From Bacillota bacterium (GTDB lineage Bacteria > Bacillota > Sulfobacillia > JAJZYS01 > JAJYTV01): a stretch of DNA of 7,691 nt. Below the pieces are notes generated by a model. That model saw only the letters and a list, made by a program, of their open reading frames with translations. It made no database searches and was not told the DNA's origin. Position numbers and translations under genes: made by a program. Location: positions 1 to 7,691 of the forward strand of contig JAJYTV010000075.1 in the NCBI GenBank assembly GCA_021792885.1, read 5' to 3'. Positions 1 through 6,833 of the stretch are shown here, one piece after another. Position 1 is the stretch's first letter. Each line of letters opens with the position of its first letter.

Positions 1-313
1 GCGTGCCGTAATCCGACATCACGCTGCCCATGAGCATCGGAGCGTCCGCCGAGATCTGGGGCACGGCTTCCCGCAGCCATGTCGCGTCCTGCGGGTGCAA
101 AACGACGCCTGCCGCGCTGTTGGGCAAGACGACGATTGCATTCGCCCCGAGCGCCTGGACCTGTGAGGTGATCGATTCGGTCGCCGCCTGGCCGATCGAG
201 ATCAGCGCGATCACCGACCCGACGCCGATGATGACGCCAAGCATCGTCAGGATCGCTCTCAACTTGCTGGCGATCAGGCTCCGCCAGGCCATGCGAAGGC
301 TCTCCAGCACCAT
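1..313 (-). CDS. MacB/FtsX-type ABC transporter permease, N-terminal part (runs off the left edge)
   Basis: The first 104 codons of an integral-membrane ABC permease of the MacB/FtsX family. The N-terminus has the family pattern: a short amphipathic segment with LRMAWRSLIASKLRAILTML (about residues 6-25), then a glycine-rich first membrane helix containing GVIIGVGSVIALISIG (about 26-41), then the beginning of the extracytoplasmic MacB_PCD-like domain. The start ATG shares its A with the stop of the upstream ATPase gene (TGATG), and a GGGAGG site lies about 10 bases upstream. Such permeases couple ATP hydrolysis in the cytoplasm to movement of the external domain and usually work as dimers with an adaptor protein. 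The last helices and most of the external domain are outside the window, so completeness cannot be judged. The substrate cannot be read from this fragment. Confidence 0.93.
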   Translation of the reverse strand, partial: MVLESLRMAWRSLIASKLRAILTMLGVIIGVGSVIALISIGQAATESITSQVQALGANAIVVLPNSAAGVVLHPQDATWLREAVPQISADAPMLMGSVMSDYGT

Positions 314-1041
314 CAGGCGTCGACCTCCCGTGCGCCTGATTTGGACCGCAGCGGCTCTGAGAGCGCCTCGTCGCCGATCTGGACGCCATCGCGCAAGCGC
401 AGGATCCTGCCGCAGTGGTGCGCCACTTCTTCGTCATGGGTGACCAGGAGGACTGTCCGGCCGCTCGCATGCAGCTCCTCGAAGAGGCGCAGGACCTCCT
501 CGCCGGAGGCCGTGTCGAGGTTGCCCGTCGGCTCATCCGCCAAGATCACGTCCGGCGCGCCCGCAAGGGCGCGCGCGATCCCGACGCGTTGCTGCTGACC
601 GCCCGATAGTTCCATGGGCCGGTGGTTGCGCCTGTCCATCAGCCCCACCGCACCGAGCGCGCTTTCGGCGAGCCTCCGCCGCTCTCCGGCGCGCAGGCCT
701 CGGTAGATCAGCGGCAGTTCCACATTCTCGAGGGCTGTGAGCTGCGGCAGCAGGTTGTAGTTCTGAAAGACGAAGCCGATGCGCGCATTGCGGATCTCCG
801 CAAGCTCGTCGCTCGTCTTCCGGCTGACGTCCTCGCCGGCAAGGTAGTAGTGGCCGCCTGTCGGGCGGTCGAGACAGCCCAGGAGATTGAGCAGCGTCGA
901 CTTGCCGGAGCCGGACGGCCCCATGATCGCCACCATCTCGCCGACACCGATGCGGAAATTGACGCCCCGCAGCGCCGGCACCTCGACGCTGCCCATCCGA
1001 TAGGAACGCGCGAGTTCCTTGACCTGGATGACGTCCGCCAC
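313..1041 (-). CDS. MacB/LolD-type ABC transporter ATP-binding protein
   Basis: Cytoplasmic ATPase subunit of the exporter, 242 residues, a normal length for this family. All nucleotide-binding motifs are present in order: Walker A GPSGSGKST (41-49), Q-loop FVFQNYNLLP (90-99), signature LSGGQQQR (145-152), Walker B VILADEP (165-171), D-loop GNLD (173-176) and H-loop histidine (202). FQNYNLLP and LSGGQQQRVGIARAL are typical of the MacB/LolD/FtsE group. The GTG at 1041 is chosen as start because GGGGGAGGG lies 7 bases before it. A GTG at 1071 would add ten residues and overlap the adaptor gene by 29 bases. The upstream adaptor stop TGA lies two bases before this start and the permease start overlaps this gene's stop, so translation is probably coupled through the operon. 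Confidence 0.95.
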   Translation of the reverse strand: MADVIQVKELARSYRMGSVEVPALRGVNFRIGVGEMVAIMGPSGSGKSTLLNLLGCLDRPTGGHYYLAGEDVSRKTSDELAEIRNARIGFVFQNYNLLPQLTALENVELPLIYRGLRAGERRRLAESALGAVGLMDRRNHRPMELSGGQQQRVGIARALAGAPDVILADEPTGNLDTASGEEVLRLFEELHASGRTVLLVTHDEEVAHHCGRILRLRDGVQIGDEALSEPLRSKSGAREVDA

Positions 1042-1042
1042 C

Positions 1043-2725
1043 TCAGGACCCTCCCCCGCTCTTGCCTCCACTGCTGGAGCCGAATGGAAGGGTCCCTTGC
1101 GAGGCCTTGGCCGTGATCACCCGGGTTCCCGGCGTGAGGCCGCCGGTGATCTCGGCCTCCAAGTCGTTCGATAGGCCGACGGTCACGTGGCGGATCACCG
1201 GCATGCCGCCCGAGAGCACCTGCACGGTCGTCTGGTGGCCGTAGCCCGCCAGCGACTCGACGGGGATGAGCAGCACATGGTGGAGCCGCGCGATGTCGAT
1301 GACGGCATTCGCGGACATCCCCGCGCGGAGTGCTCCAGTATTCGTCACATCGATCGTGACGTCAAACGTGGCAACGCCCTGGCTGACAGCGCCGGCCGGC
1401 GCGATCTCGGCGACCTTGCCCGCGAACGTCTGGCCGGGCAGCGCGTCAGCCGTGATGGTGGCGCGCTGTCCGATGGCTACCTGTGCGATCGAAATCTCGG
1501 GAACCGGCACGGAGACCTCGAGGGAATGCGGGTTCTCCACGGCAAACGGGGCCGTCGCCTGTGACAGCGACGGTCCGACGATGCTTCCCTGCTGTACGTT
1601 GACCGCCGTGACCAGCCCGCTGATCGGGCTCTTGATATCGAGGTCCTGCAGTGCCTTCTCGGCCTCCGAAACCGTCTCCTGGTCCGCGGCGATCCGTGCC
1701 TTGAGCGATGCCGTCTGACTTGGCGACGGGTTCTGCATCTGCTGCAGCTGGGCCTGATCCGAAGCGAGCTGCGCCTCGTCGGCGCTCAGGGTCCCGGGGA
1801 GACCGGGGTTTTGCAGGGTGAGCACAGCCTGCCCGGATTGCACCGACTCGCCCGCCTGCTGCGCGATGGTCGTGACCGTGCCGGCAACCTGCGCGGCGAC
1901 GGTGTCCGTATCGGCGAAGGCGATCGTTCCGGAGGAAGTCAGGATGTATGGCGCCGGGAAGTTCACGTTGGCCTGCATCCCCTGGCGCAGACCTGCTGGC
2001 GGGTTCTCGATCCGGAGCGTCACCGGGTAGAGCGCTCCGATGCGGCTCGTGCCGTCGCTCTGCAGGCCGATGTTCGTGACGACCGCCTGCATGTAGCCCA
2101 GATCCAGTGTCCACACCTGGGCGCCCCCGCCGATACTGATGTTCGGCAGGTCGATCTGCGGGACCGAGATCTCGACTTCGGCGCTGGAGGTCTGAACCAC
2201 CTCGAAGAGCGGCGCCCCTGCGCCGACCACCTGGCCTGGGGTGACGTCCACCGTCGAGATGGTGCCGGAGATCGGTGCGACCACCGTCAAGTCCGCAATG
2301 CTCTGCTGGTCCGACTGCACCCTGTCCTCGTCCGCCTGCACGCGCTGTTCCTGCGCCTTGATCTGCGCAGCCGCAGGGGTCAAGGCGCTCAGCGATGCTT
2401 CGTCCGCGGCAAGTTGGGCCTTCGCCGACAGGAGGTTCCCCTCGAGGGCACCCTGGTCTTTGACATACGCGAGAACCTGCCCTGCCTTCACCGCGCTGCC
2501 GACCGCGACAGGCACCGACGTGACGGTGCCGGTCTGGGAGGCATCCACGCCGATGGCGCTCGCGGCCTCGACGACACCGCTGCCCGAGACATTGACGGAC
2601 AGGTTGCCATAGTGTGCAGTGGCGGTACTGTACACGAGCGACGTGGCCGCGGCGGTGGCGTTGGTCTGTTTCGGGGCAACGGCGCGCGCCACGACGATCA
2701 GGACGAGGACAGCGAGAATCGTCAC
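1043..2725 (-). CDS. HlyD/MacA-family adaptor (membrane fusion protein) with duplicated lipoyl/hairpin module
   Basis: Adaptor subunit of an ABC exporter, anchored by an N-terminal helix and otherwise outside the membrane. At 560 residues it is clearly longer than the usual 350-400. The reason is a tandem duplication. First module: lipoyl half (about 53-90, with GTVTSVPVAVGSAVKAGQVL), Ala/Gln-rich coiled-coil hairpin (91-143), second lipoyl half with APISGTISTVDVTPGQVV (150-167), beta-barrel (about 178-258, with LRQGMQANVNF). Second module: lipoyl half (about 275-305, GTVTTIAQQAGESVQSGQAV), hairpin (312-362), SPISGLVTAVNVQQGSIV (366-383), barrel ending in LRAGMSANAVI, then a membrane-proximal domain and a Gly/Ser tail. 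The given start is the only standard codon available (GTG), but it has no SD and leaves the anchor helix without a positive n-region. A strong SD fits an in-frame ATC at 2749 better, which would give 568 residues. It is followed directly by the ATPase and permease genes. Confidence 0.93.
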   Translation of the reverse strand: MTILAVLVLIVVARAVAPKQTNATAAATSLVYSTATAHYGNLSVNVSGSGVVEAASAIGVDASQTGTVTSVPVAVGSAVKAGQVLAYVKDQGALEGNLLSAKAQLAADEASLSALTPAAAQIKAQEQRVQADEDRVQSDQQSIADLTVVAPISGTISTVDVTPGQVVGAGAPLFEVVQTSSAEVEISVPQIDLPNISIGGGAQVWTLDLGYMQAVVTNIGLQSDGTSRIGALYPVTLRIENPPAGLRQGMQANVNFPAPYILTSSGTIAFADTDTVAAQVAGTVTTIAQQAGESVQSGQAVLTLQNPGLPGTLSADEAQLASDQAQLQQMQNPSPSQTASLKARIAADQETVSEAEKALQDLDIKSPISGLVTAVNVQQGSIVGPSLSQATAPFAVENPHSLEVSVPVPEISIAQVAIGQRATITADALPGQTFAGKVAEIAPAGAVSQGVATFDVTIDVTNTGALRAGMSANAVIDIARLHHVLLIPVESLAGYGHQTTVQVLSGGMPVIRHVTVGLSNDLEAEITGGLTPGTRVITAKASQGTLPFGSSSGGKSGGGS

Positions 2726-2752
2726 GAACGTGCTGAGATAGCGACGGATAAG

Positions 2753-2763
2753 CCCTCACCTCC
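2753..2763 (-). promoter_or_regulatory. Strong ribosome binding site before the adaptor gene
   Basis: On the minus strand GGAGGTGAGGG is an excellent Shine-Dalgarno site. It ends 27 bases before the first standard start codon (GTG 2725), too far for normal initiation. It is well placed (GGAGG plus 9 bases) for an in-frame ATC at 2749-2747. An in-frame TGA at 2758-2756 inside the site closes the frame upstream, so translation must begin between 2755 and 2725. Confidence 0.6.
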
Positions 2764-2786
2764 AGAGATTGCGAGCCCTCGCCTCT

Positions 2787-3257
2787 TCAGGCAGCCTTCT
2801 CCGGGGAGCGGACGATCTTGGAGGCGATCCAGCCAACCAGCAGGGCGAGGAGCCATGAGAAGACGACGGCGAGCACCGCCTGCAGAACGCGCATAACCGT
2901 CGAGGTGTCGAGCGCGATCTGCGAATTCAGCACACTGGACGGAATGGACGGATCCGCCCGCAGAATGCTCGTGCGCAGCACGGCGGCAGACACCGGAAAG
3001 AGGAGACTCCCGATCGCAGTCACCCCACCGTAGATGACGCCGACCAGTGAAGACCGCAACGTCGCGCGATCGAGGTGTTTCTTCGCCTCGATGACAGAAA
3101 GAACAATCAGCACAATCAAGGCGATATCGATCACAATTCCGACGACCACTGCTCCAGTGCCACTGCTAAACAGGAAAACCCGTGCAATGATGCTGATGAA
3201 CCCCGCTACGGCAGCCAGTGAAAGATAAGTCGACAGTGTACCCCTTTTTTTGTCCAC
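2787..3257 (-). CDS. Four-helix integral membrane protein of unknown function, first gene of the exporter operon
   Basis: Family not recognised. From the chosen GTG start it encodes 156 residues with a basic N-terminus (DKKRG). Four hydrophobic segments follow at about 11-30, 36-56, 71-94 and 124-146, with a short basic loop (EAKKHLDR, 57-64) and a polar outer loop between helices 3 and 4 (about 95-122). The C-terminus ends in RSPEKAA. Two other starts are possible: TTG at 3260, and TTG at 3287, which would add ten basic residues. The TTG at 3287 lies only about six bases from the predicted transcription start and lacks an SD. GTG 3257 has GGGG nine bases upstream, so it is preferred with modest confidence. 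The gene ends 61 bases before the adaptor's GTG start, in the same direction and behind the same promoter. It may be an accessory subunit of the exporter; that is inference from position only. Confidence 0.8.
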   Translation of the reverse strand: MDKKRGTLSTYLSLAAVAGFISIIARVFLFSSGTGAVVVGIVIDIALIVLIVLSVIEAKKHLDRATLRSSLVGVIYGGVTAIGSLLFPVSAAVLRTSILRADPSIPSSVLNSQIALDTSTVMRVLQAVLAVVFSWLLALLVGWIASKIVRSPEKAA

Positions 3258-3277
3258 CAAATTTTTCCCCGCTTCCC

Positions 3278-3289
3278 TTTTGGCCAAAA
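3278..3289. promoter_or_regulatory. Perfect 12-bp palindrome, possible operator
   Basis: TTTTGGCCAAAA is its own reverse complement. It sits a few bases downstream of the predicted start of transcription of the exporter operon, where a bound protein would block RNA polymerase. It lies in an AT-rich stretch that also holds a direct repeat of CAAATTTTT (3258-3266 and 3316-3324). No regulator is assigned. Confidence 0.35.
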
Positions 3290-3299
3290 ATCGACACCA

Positions 3300-3329
3300 A
3301 GTCTACGTCTTCAGGCAAATTTTTGTCAA
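3300..3329 (-). promoter_or_regulatory. Sigma70-like promoter of the exporter operon
   Basis: Read on the minus strand, TTGACA (3329-3324, a perfect -35) is followed after 18 bases by TAGACT (3305-3300, four of six matches to TATAAT). Transcription would start near 3293 and run into the four-helix membrane protein and then the adaptor, ATPase and permease genes. The surrounding 90 bases are clearly AT-richer than the coding regions. Confidence 0.6.
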
Positions 3330-3400
3330 CATTTTCCGCCAATCTCAGCGACCGATCCAAAGCAGGTGTCACCCCTCGTCCGCCAAGAGCTGCCCGCTGC

Positions 3401-3418
3401 ATTGTCCCAGGGTACAAT
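3401..3418. promoter_or_regulatory. Candidate PadR operator overlapping the -10 box of the padR-like gene
   Basis: ATTGTCCCAGGGTACAAT is an inverted repeat: outer arms ATTGT/ACAAT pair perfectly across an 8-base spacer, and two inner C-G pairs also match, giving seven of nine pairs. PadR-family operators are commonly described as ATGT and ACAT half-sites separated by about 8-10 bases, so the geometry fits. The right arm is part of TACAAT (3413-3418), a good -10 hexamer for the plus-strand PadR gene, whose start is about 60 bases downstream. The -35 is weak (CTGCCC, 17 bases upstream). Occupancy here would repress the repressor's own gene. Binding is inferred, not shown. Confidence 0.45.
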
Positions 3419-3479
3419 TGCCGCTTCGATATCCGGCAACGGATACTCCAAGGCAGATACCTTCGCCAGGAGGGATGCC

Positions 3480-4094
3480 ATGGCCAAGCGCAGGATTGAG
3501 AATCCGCTCGCTCTCGCCGTACTCGTCACCCTGCTCGAGCGCCCGACGCATCCCTACGAGGTCGCGACGCTGCTGCGGGCCCGAGCGAAGCATGAGAGCA
3601 TCAAGCTCAATTACGGCTCGCTCTACACGGTCGTCAACGCGCTCCTGCGCCAAGGGCTGATCGAACCGCTGGAGACGGAGCGCGAAGGCGGACGGCCAGA
3701 GCGGACGGTCTACCGGGTAACCGACGCGGGTCGCATCGAGGTGGCCGACTGGCTCTCGGATCTCCTCTCGACCCCGGTCCGGGAGTACACGCAGTTCGAG
3801 GCAGGCCTCTCCCTGATGCCTGCACTCCCGCCGGCCGAGGCGGCATGGCTCCTCTCGGAGCGGGCACGCCGCCTCGCGGCAGAGATCTCGCACATCCGCG
3901 CGCGGCATGCTGTCGCCGCGGAGAAAGGGATCCCACGCCTGTTCGCGGTCGAGAGCGAGTACCATCTCGCGCTGCTCGAAGCGGATCTCGACTACACCCA
4001 ACGCCTTGCGCAGGAGATCGAGCAGGGCACGCTCGAGGGACTCGACGTCTGGGCGCGGCTGCACGAAGCTGCGCCGTCCGGCGCGGGCTCCTGA
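3480..4094 (+). CDS. PadR-family transcriptional regulator
   Basis: DNA-binding repressor of 204 residues. The N-terminal winged helix-turn-helix (about 8-90) shows the family hallmarks: NPLALAVLVTLLERPTHPYE (8-27), the recognition-helix region LNYGSLYTVVNALLRQGLIE (43-62) and the wing GGRPERTVYRVTDAGR (70-85). The C-terminal half (about 95-190) is helical, as in the dimerisation domain of PadR-s1/Vir_reg proteins. The ATG is set by AGGAGG with a 6-base spacing. An ATG five bases earlier is in another frame, and the open frame upstream lacks such a site. PadR proteins often sit next to drug exporters and release DNA when they bind the exported compound or a phenolic ligand. Here the gene lies between two divergent ABC exporters, 127 bases before the downstream DrrA-type gene. 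In that gap only an isolated TACAAT (4122-4127) stands out, so both an own promoter and read-through are possible for the exporter. Confidence 0.95.
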   Translation: MAKRRIENPLALAVLVTLLERPTHPYEVATLLRARAKHESIKLNYGSLYTVVNALLRQGLIEPLETEREGGRPERTVYRVTDAGRIEVADWLSDLLSTPVREYTQFEAGLSLMPALPPAEAAWLLSERARRLAAEISHIRARHAVAAEKGIPRLFAVESEYHLALLEADLDYTQRLAQEIEQGTLEGLDVWARLHEAAPSGAGS

Positions 4095-4221
4095 GGTTCC
4101 GGCAGGACGGAAGCCTCCACCTACAATCCGAGAGCTCCCCAACTGCCGGGGCTTGGTTGGCTGTGCCTCCGATGCGGCATCAGCTCTGGATACACCCAAT
4201 GCGGAAGGGACGTGCGCTGCA

Positions 4222-5208
4222 ATGGATAGCGCAAGGGATGAATTCGCGATTGAGGTCCATGGGCTCCGCAAGACCTACCGCGGAGGCGTCGAGGCGCTGC
4301 GCGGGGTGACGTTCTCCGTACGCAGGGGCTGCGTCTTCTCCCTGCTCGGACCGAACGGCGCCGGCAAGTCGACGACGGTGCGCATCCTCACGACACTCAC
4401 GCGTCCCGACGCCGGCGAGGCACGCGTCGCGCAGCTCGACGTGGTGCGTGAGAGCGATCGCGTTCGCCGAACCATCGGCTACGTGTCGCAGAAATCCGCA
4501 GTCGACCTCGAAGCGACCGGATACGAAAACCTTGTGCTTCAGGGGCAGCTCTACGGCCTGCGCGGGGCGGCGCTGCGCGAGCGGGCGCTCACCCTACTCG
4601 AGCGCTTCGCCCTCAGGGACGCCGCAGGGCGCATCACCCGCACCTACTCCGGCGGCATGCAGCGGCGGCTCGACGTCGCGATGGGCCTCGTGCACCGGCC
4701 GCAGGTCCTGTTCCTCGACGAGCCGACGACCGGCCTCGACCCCGAGTCCCGCCAGGAGATGTGGCGCGAGATTGCGCGCCTGGGCCGCGACGAGGGTCTC
4801 ACCGTGCTGCTGACCACCCACTACCTCGAAGAGGCCGACTTTCTCGCAGAGCGCATTGCGATCATCGACCGCGGCGAGGTCGCGGTCGAAGGGACGCCAA
4901 ACGAGCTCAAGCGCGATCTGCGCGGCGACAGGATCCGCATCGAACTGCGCGAGGCCCGGCCGGAGGCGCAGTTGCGCACCGCTCTTTTGGATCACCTGAC
5001 GGGGTTGCGCGAGCTGCGCATCGATCGCACCGTCCTGCGCGCACGGGTCGAGAGCGGCGAGCGCGCCCTTCCCGCGGTGCTTGCGGCGCTCGAGGCGGCG
5101 GGAATTCCTGTCGCCGCCGCGACCGTCGCACGTCCCTCGCTCGACGACGTCTATCTGTACCACACCGGCCGCCTCTACGGCGGCGACACAGAGGGGGCAG
5201 CCAAGTGA
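4222..5208 (+). CDS. DrrA-type ABC transporter ATP-binding protein
   Basis: Cytoplasmic ATPase of a two-component ABC-2 exporter, 328 residues, the usual length for the daunorubicin-resistance DrrA group. Motifs in order: Walker A GPNGAGKST (43-51), Q-loop YVSQKSAVD (87-95), signature YSGGMQRR (142-149), Walker B QVLFLDE (161-167), D-loop TTGLDP (169-174) and H-loop histidine (200, in TTHYLEEAD). After about residue 230 comes the C-terminal extension of this group, ending in RPSLDDVYLYHTGR, which is typical of DrrA-like proteins. The ATG was chosen because GGAAGGGA lies 11 bases before it and the ABC domain begins directly after; the frame is open further upstream but that stretch has no family resemblance. 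The stop overlaps the permease start by four bases. DrrA homologues serve drug, lipid or polyketide export; the substrate is not evident here. Confidence 0.95.
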   Translation: MDSARDEFAIEVHGLRKTYRGGVEALRGVTFSVRRGCVFSLLGPNGAGKSTTVRILTTLTRPDAGEARVAQLDVVRESDRVRRTIGYVSQKSAVDLEATGYENLVLQGQLYGLRGAALRERALTLLERFALRDAAGRITRTYSGGMQRRLDVAMGLVHRPQVLFLDEPTTGLDPESRQEMWREIARLGRDEGLTVLLTTHYLEEADFLAERIAIIDRGEVAVEGTPNELKRDLRGDRIRIELREARPEAQLRTALLDHLTGLRELRIDRTVLRARVESGERALPAVLAALEAAGIPVAAATVARPSLDDVYLYHTGRLYGGDTEGAAK

Positions 5209-5981
5209 GCGCGATCTTCACCGATTCCCTGCATCTCGCCGGACGCAGGCTGCGAGCGGTCCTGCGCCAGCCGATGTACGTAGCCTTCACGCTGGTCACG
5301 CCGATCATCTGGCTCTTCCTGTTCGGCCAGCTCTTCAAAGGCATCACCGCGTTGCCGGGCTTCCCCGCCGGCTCCTACGTCGCCTTCCTCACGCCGGGCA
5401 TCGTGATCATGACAACGATCTTCTCGAACGGCTGGGCCGGCATGAGCTACGTCACCGACATGGAAAGAGGCGTGATGGACCGCCTTCTCGTGTCGCCGGC
5501 GCGCCGCGTCTCGCTGATCGCGGGGGACCTCGCGAACCAGGCGATCGTGACGCTCGTGCAGTCCCTGATCATCCTGGGTCTGGGCGTTCTCGGCGGCGCG
5601 CGCTTCCCGGGCGGGCTTCCCGCCGCACTCGCCTTGCTGCTCGCTGCGGTGCTGATCGGGTCGGTCTTCGCCGCCTTCTCGATCGCGATGGCGCTCCTCC
5701 TGCGGCGCGAGGAATCGATCATCGCCGTCGTCAACTTCCTCGGTCTCCCGCTCTCCTTCCTCTCCACGACGCTGATGCCGTCCGGCCTCATGCCAGTGTG
5801 GATCCGCCACGTGTCACGCTTCAACCCGATCACGTGGGGCGTGACGGTCGGGCGGGAGATGCTGCACTCGCACGTCGCCTGGGGAACGGTAGGTCTCAAC
5901 CTGTTTTACCTCGCACTGCTGGCTGCAGCCTTGGTAGCCCTCTGCAGCCTCTCCTTCCGCAGCTACCAGCGCACAGCCTAA
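5205..5981 (+). CDS. ABC-2 type exporter permease (DrrB-like)
   Basis: Membrane partner of the preceding ATPase, 258 residues, normal for DrrB-like permeases. An amphipathic N-terminus (LAGRRLRAVLRQP, 11-23) precedes six predicted helices at about 26-44, 58-76, 104-130, 138-166, 170-190 and 230-250. The ABC-2 family signature between helices 2 and 3 is clear: ERGVMDRLLVSPARR (87-101). The region SFLSTTLMPSGLMPVWIRHV followed by SRFNPITWGV, before the last helix, is also typical. The GTG start overlaps the ATPase stop (GTGA), with GAGGGGG seven bases before it, so the two are translationally coupled. No convincing terminator follows. Confidence 0.95.
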   Translation: MSAIFTDSLHLAGRRLRAVLRQPMYVAFTLVTPIIWLFLFGQLFKGITALPGFPAGSYVAFLTPGIVIMTTIFSNGWAGMSYVTDMERGVMDRLLVSPARRVSLIAGDLANQAIVTLVQSLIILGLGVLGGARFPGGLPAALALLLAAVLIGSVFAAFSIAMALLLRREESIIAVVNFLGLPLSFLSTTLMPSGLMPVWIRHVSRFNPITWGVTVGREMLHSHVAWGTVGLNLFYLALLAAALVALCSLSFRSYQRTA

Positions 5982-6085
5982 GACGCCATGGGCAGGGGGG
6001 CTTCCGGATACGCGCGGGCAGGCGAAATGCTAGAGCCCTTGCGAGCCAGCTCATCCTCGAAATAGGCATCGCCGGTCCCACTGAA

Positions 6086-6643
6086 TCAGGGGCCTTTCGA
6101 GCGATCATAGGGCACGCGCAGCAGACTGTCGATCGATTCCCAGACGTAGGCCGTCTCCTCTACCTCTGTCCCACCGATCTCCACCATTCTCACGCTCTGA
6201 ACTCGCCCGCCCAGCCGTTCGTAGAAGCTGCGCGAACGATTCTCAGAGAGCACCCAAACCCGCATTGACACAGTCCCACGACTCCAGAATTGTTGCGCCA
6301 GCATGTGAACGAGTTTCCGTCCCACGCCGCGCCGATGGAAGATTGGCGTGACATAGATGGCGTAGATCTCTGCCAGGGTCGACTCCTCGCGGTCCGGGCC
6401 TCCCGTCGCGAAACCGAGGACCCCGTCAGCGTCGGATTCTGCGACGAGGGTGACTTTAGGATCGGGCTCAGACACCCGCGCATGCCAACGTTGAGTTCGA
6501 GCTTCCATGTTGTCGCCGAGGTGGTCGAGAAAGTCGTCAGGGAGGATTCCACGGTAGGTCGTCTGCCAGGTGTGCACGTGGACCCGCGCGATGTTCTCCG
6601 CGTCTTCCACGCGAGCGCGCCGCACTGTGATTGGATCTGACAT
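6086..6643 (-). CDS. GNAT-family N-acetyltransferase
   Basis: Soluble acetyl-CoA-dependent acetyltransferase of 185 residues. The N-terminus ITVRRARVEDAENIARVHVH followed by TWQTTYRGILPDDFL (about 5-39) is characteristic of a common GNAT subgroup. Strand 4 reads AEIYAIYVTPIFHRRGVGRK (91-110) and includes the acetyl-CoA pyrophosphate-binding motif RRGVGRK (104-110). The C-terminal ENRSRSFYERLGG (134-146) is the usual motif with the catalytic-position tyrosine. The ATG at 6643 is chosen for AGGTGG seven bases before it. The frame stays open to a GTG at 6754, but that has its SD too close and the extra 37 residues are not family-like. The acceptor substrate cannot be told. It converges with the DrrB-like permease gene and shows no functional link to the exporters. 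Confidence 0.93.
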   Translation of the reverse strand: MSDPITVRRARVEDAENIARVHVHTWQTTYRGILPDDFLDHLGDNMEARTQRWHARVSEPDPKVTLVAESDADGVLGFATGGPDREESTLAEIYAIYVTPIFHRRGVGRKLVHMLAQQFWSRGTVSMRVWVLSENRSRSFYERLGGRVQSVRMVEIGGTEVEETAYVWESIDSLLRVPYDRSKGP

Positions 6644-6801
6644 CTCGGCACCACCTGTGATCGCTTTCTGCCCAGTTCTACGAGTATCCTCGCTTCCCTC
6701 GTTCGGGATCGACCGAGCACTCGATGTTTCCCACTCGTTGACGGCCCGCCGCACACCTCCAGCTTGCCCCTGGGGTACGGAGCCGGGGATCTGGTGAGGT
6801 G

Positions 6802-6833
6802 CAGAAGAAGTAGCTTACGGGCTACTTCTTCTG
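6802..6833. terminator. Perfect 13-bp stem-loop, possible terminator, overlapping the end of a small ORF
   Basis: CAGAAGAAGTAGC (6802-6814) and GCTACTTCTTCTG (6821-6833) are exact reverse complements around a 6-base loop (TTACGG). On the plus strand TTTGCTT follows, a weak T-tract, so it could stop plus-strand transcription, though no plus-strand gene ends here. On the minus strand there is no T-tract, but the stem contains the last three sense codons and the stop of the 28-residue ORF. It may act as an RNA-stabilising or weakly terminating hairpin between that ORF and the acetyltransferase gene. Confidence 0.5.

Noticed and set aside
1446..2759. Long minus-strand open frame overlapping the adaptor gene, beginning with a GTG inside the strong SD
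   Set aside because: Its product is an Arg/Gly/Pro-rich shadow typical of high-GC out-of-frame reading. The adaptor frame shows clear family motifs throughout.
4137..4151. CCCC/GGGG stem between the PadR gene and the DrrA-type gene as a terminator
   Set aside because: Four pairs only and no T-tract. Does not support separating the two genes into different transcripts.
3369..4271. 300-codon minus-strand open frame opposite the PadR gene
   Set aside because: No family motifs and no SD noted. The plus-strand PadR frame has a clear domain and SD.
6074..6094. GGTCCC/GGGGCC stem at the end of the acetyltransferase gene as a shared terminator
   Set aside because: Only six pairs including a G-T, a 9-base loop, and only three T's after it. 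Too weak to call.
5081..6268. 395-codon plus-strand open frame across the permease and acetyltransferase genes
   Set aside because: Arg/His/Pro-rich shadow. It crosses the coding regions of two well-supported genes in other frames.
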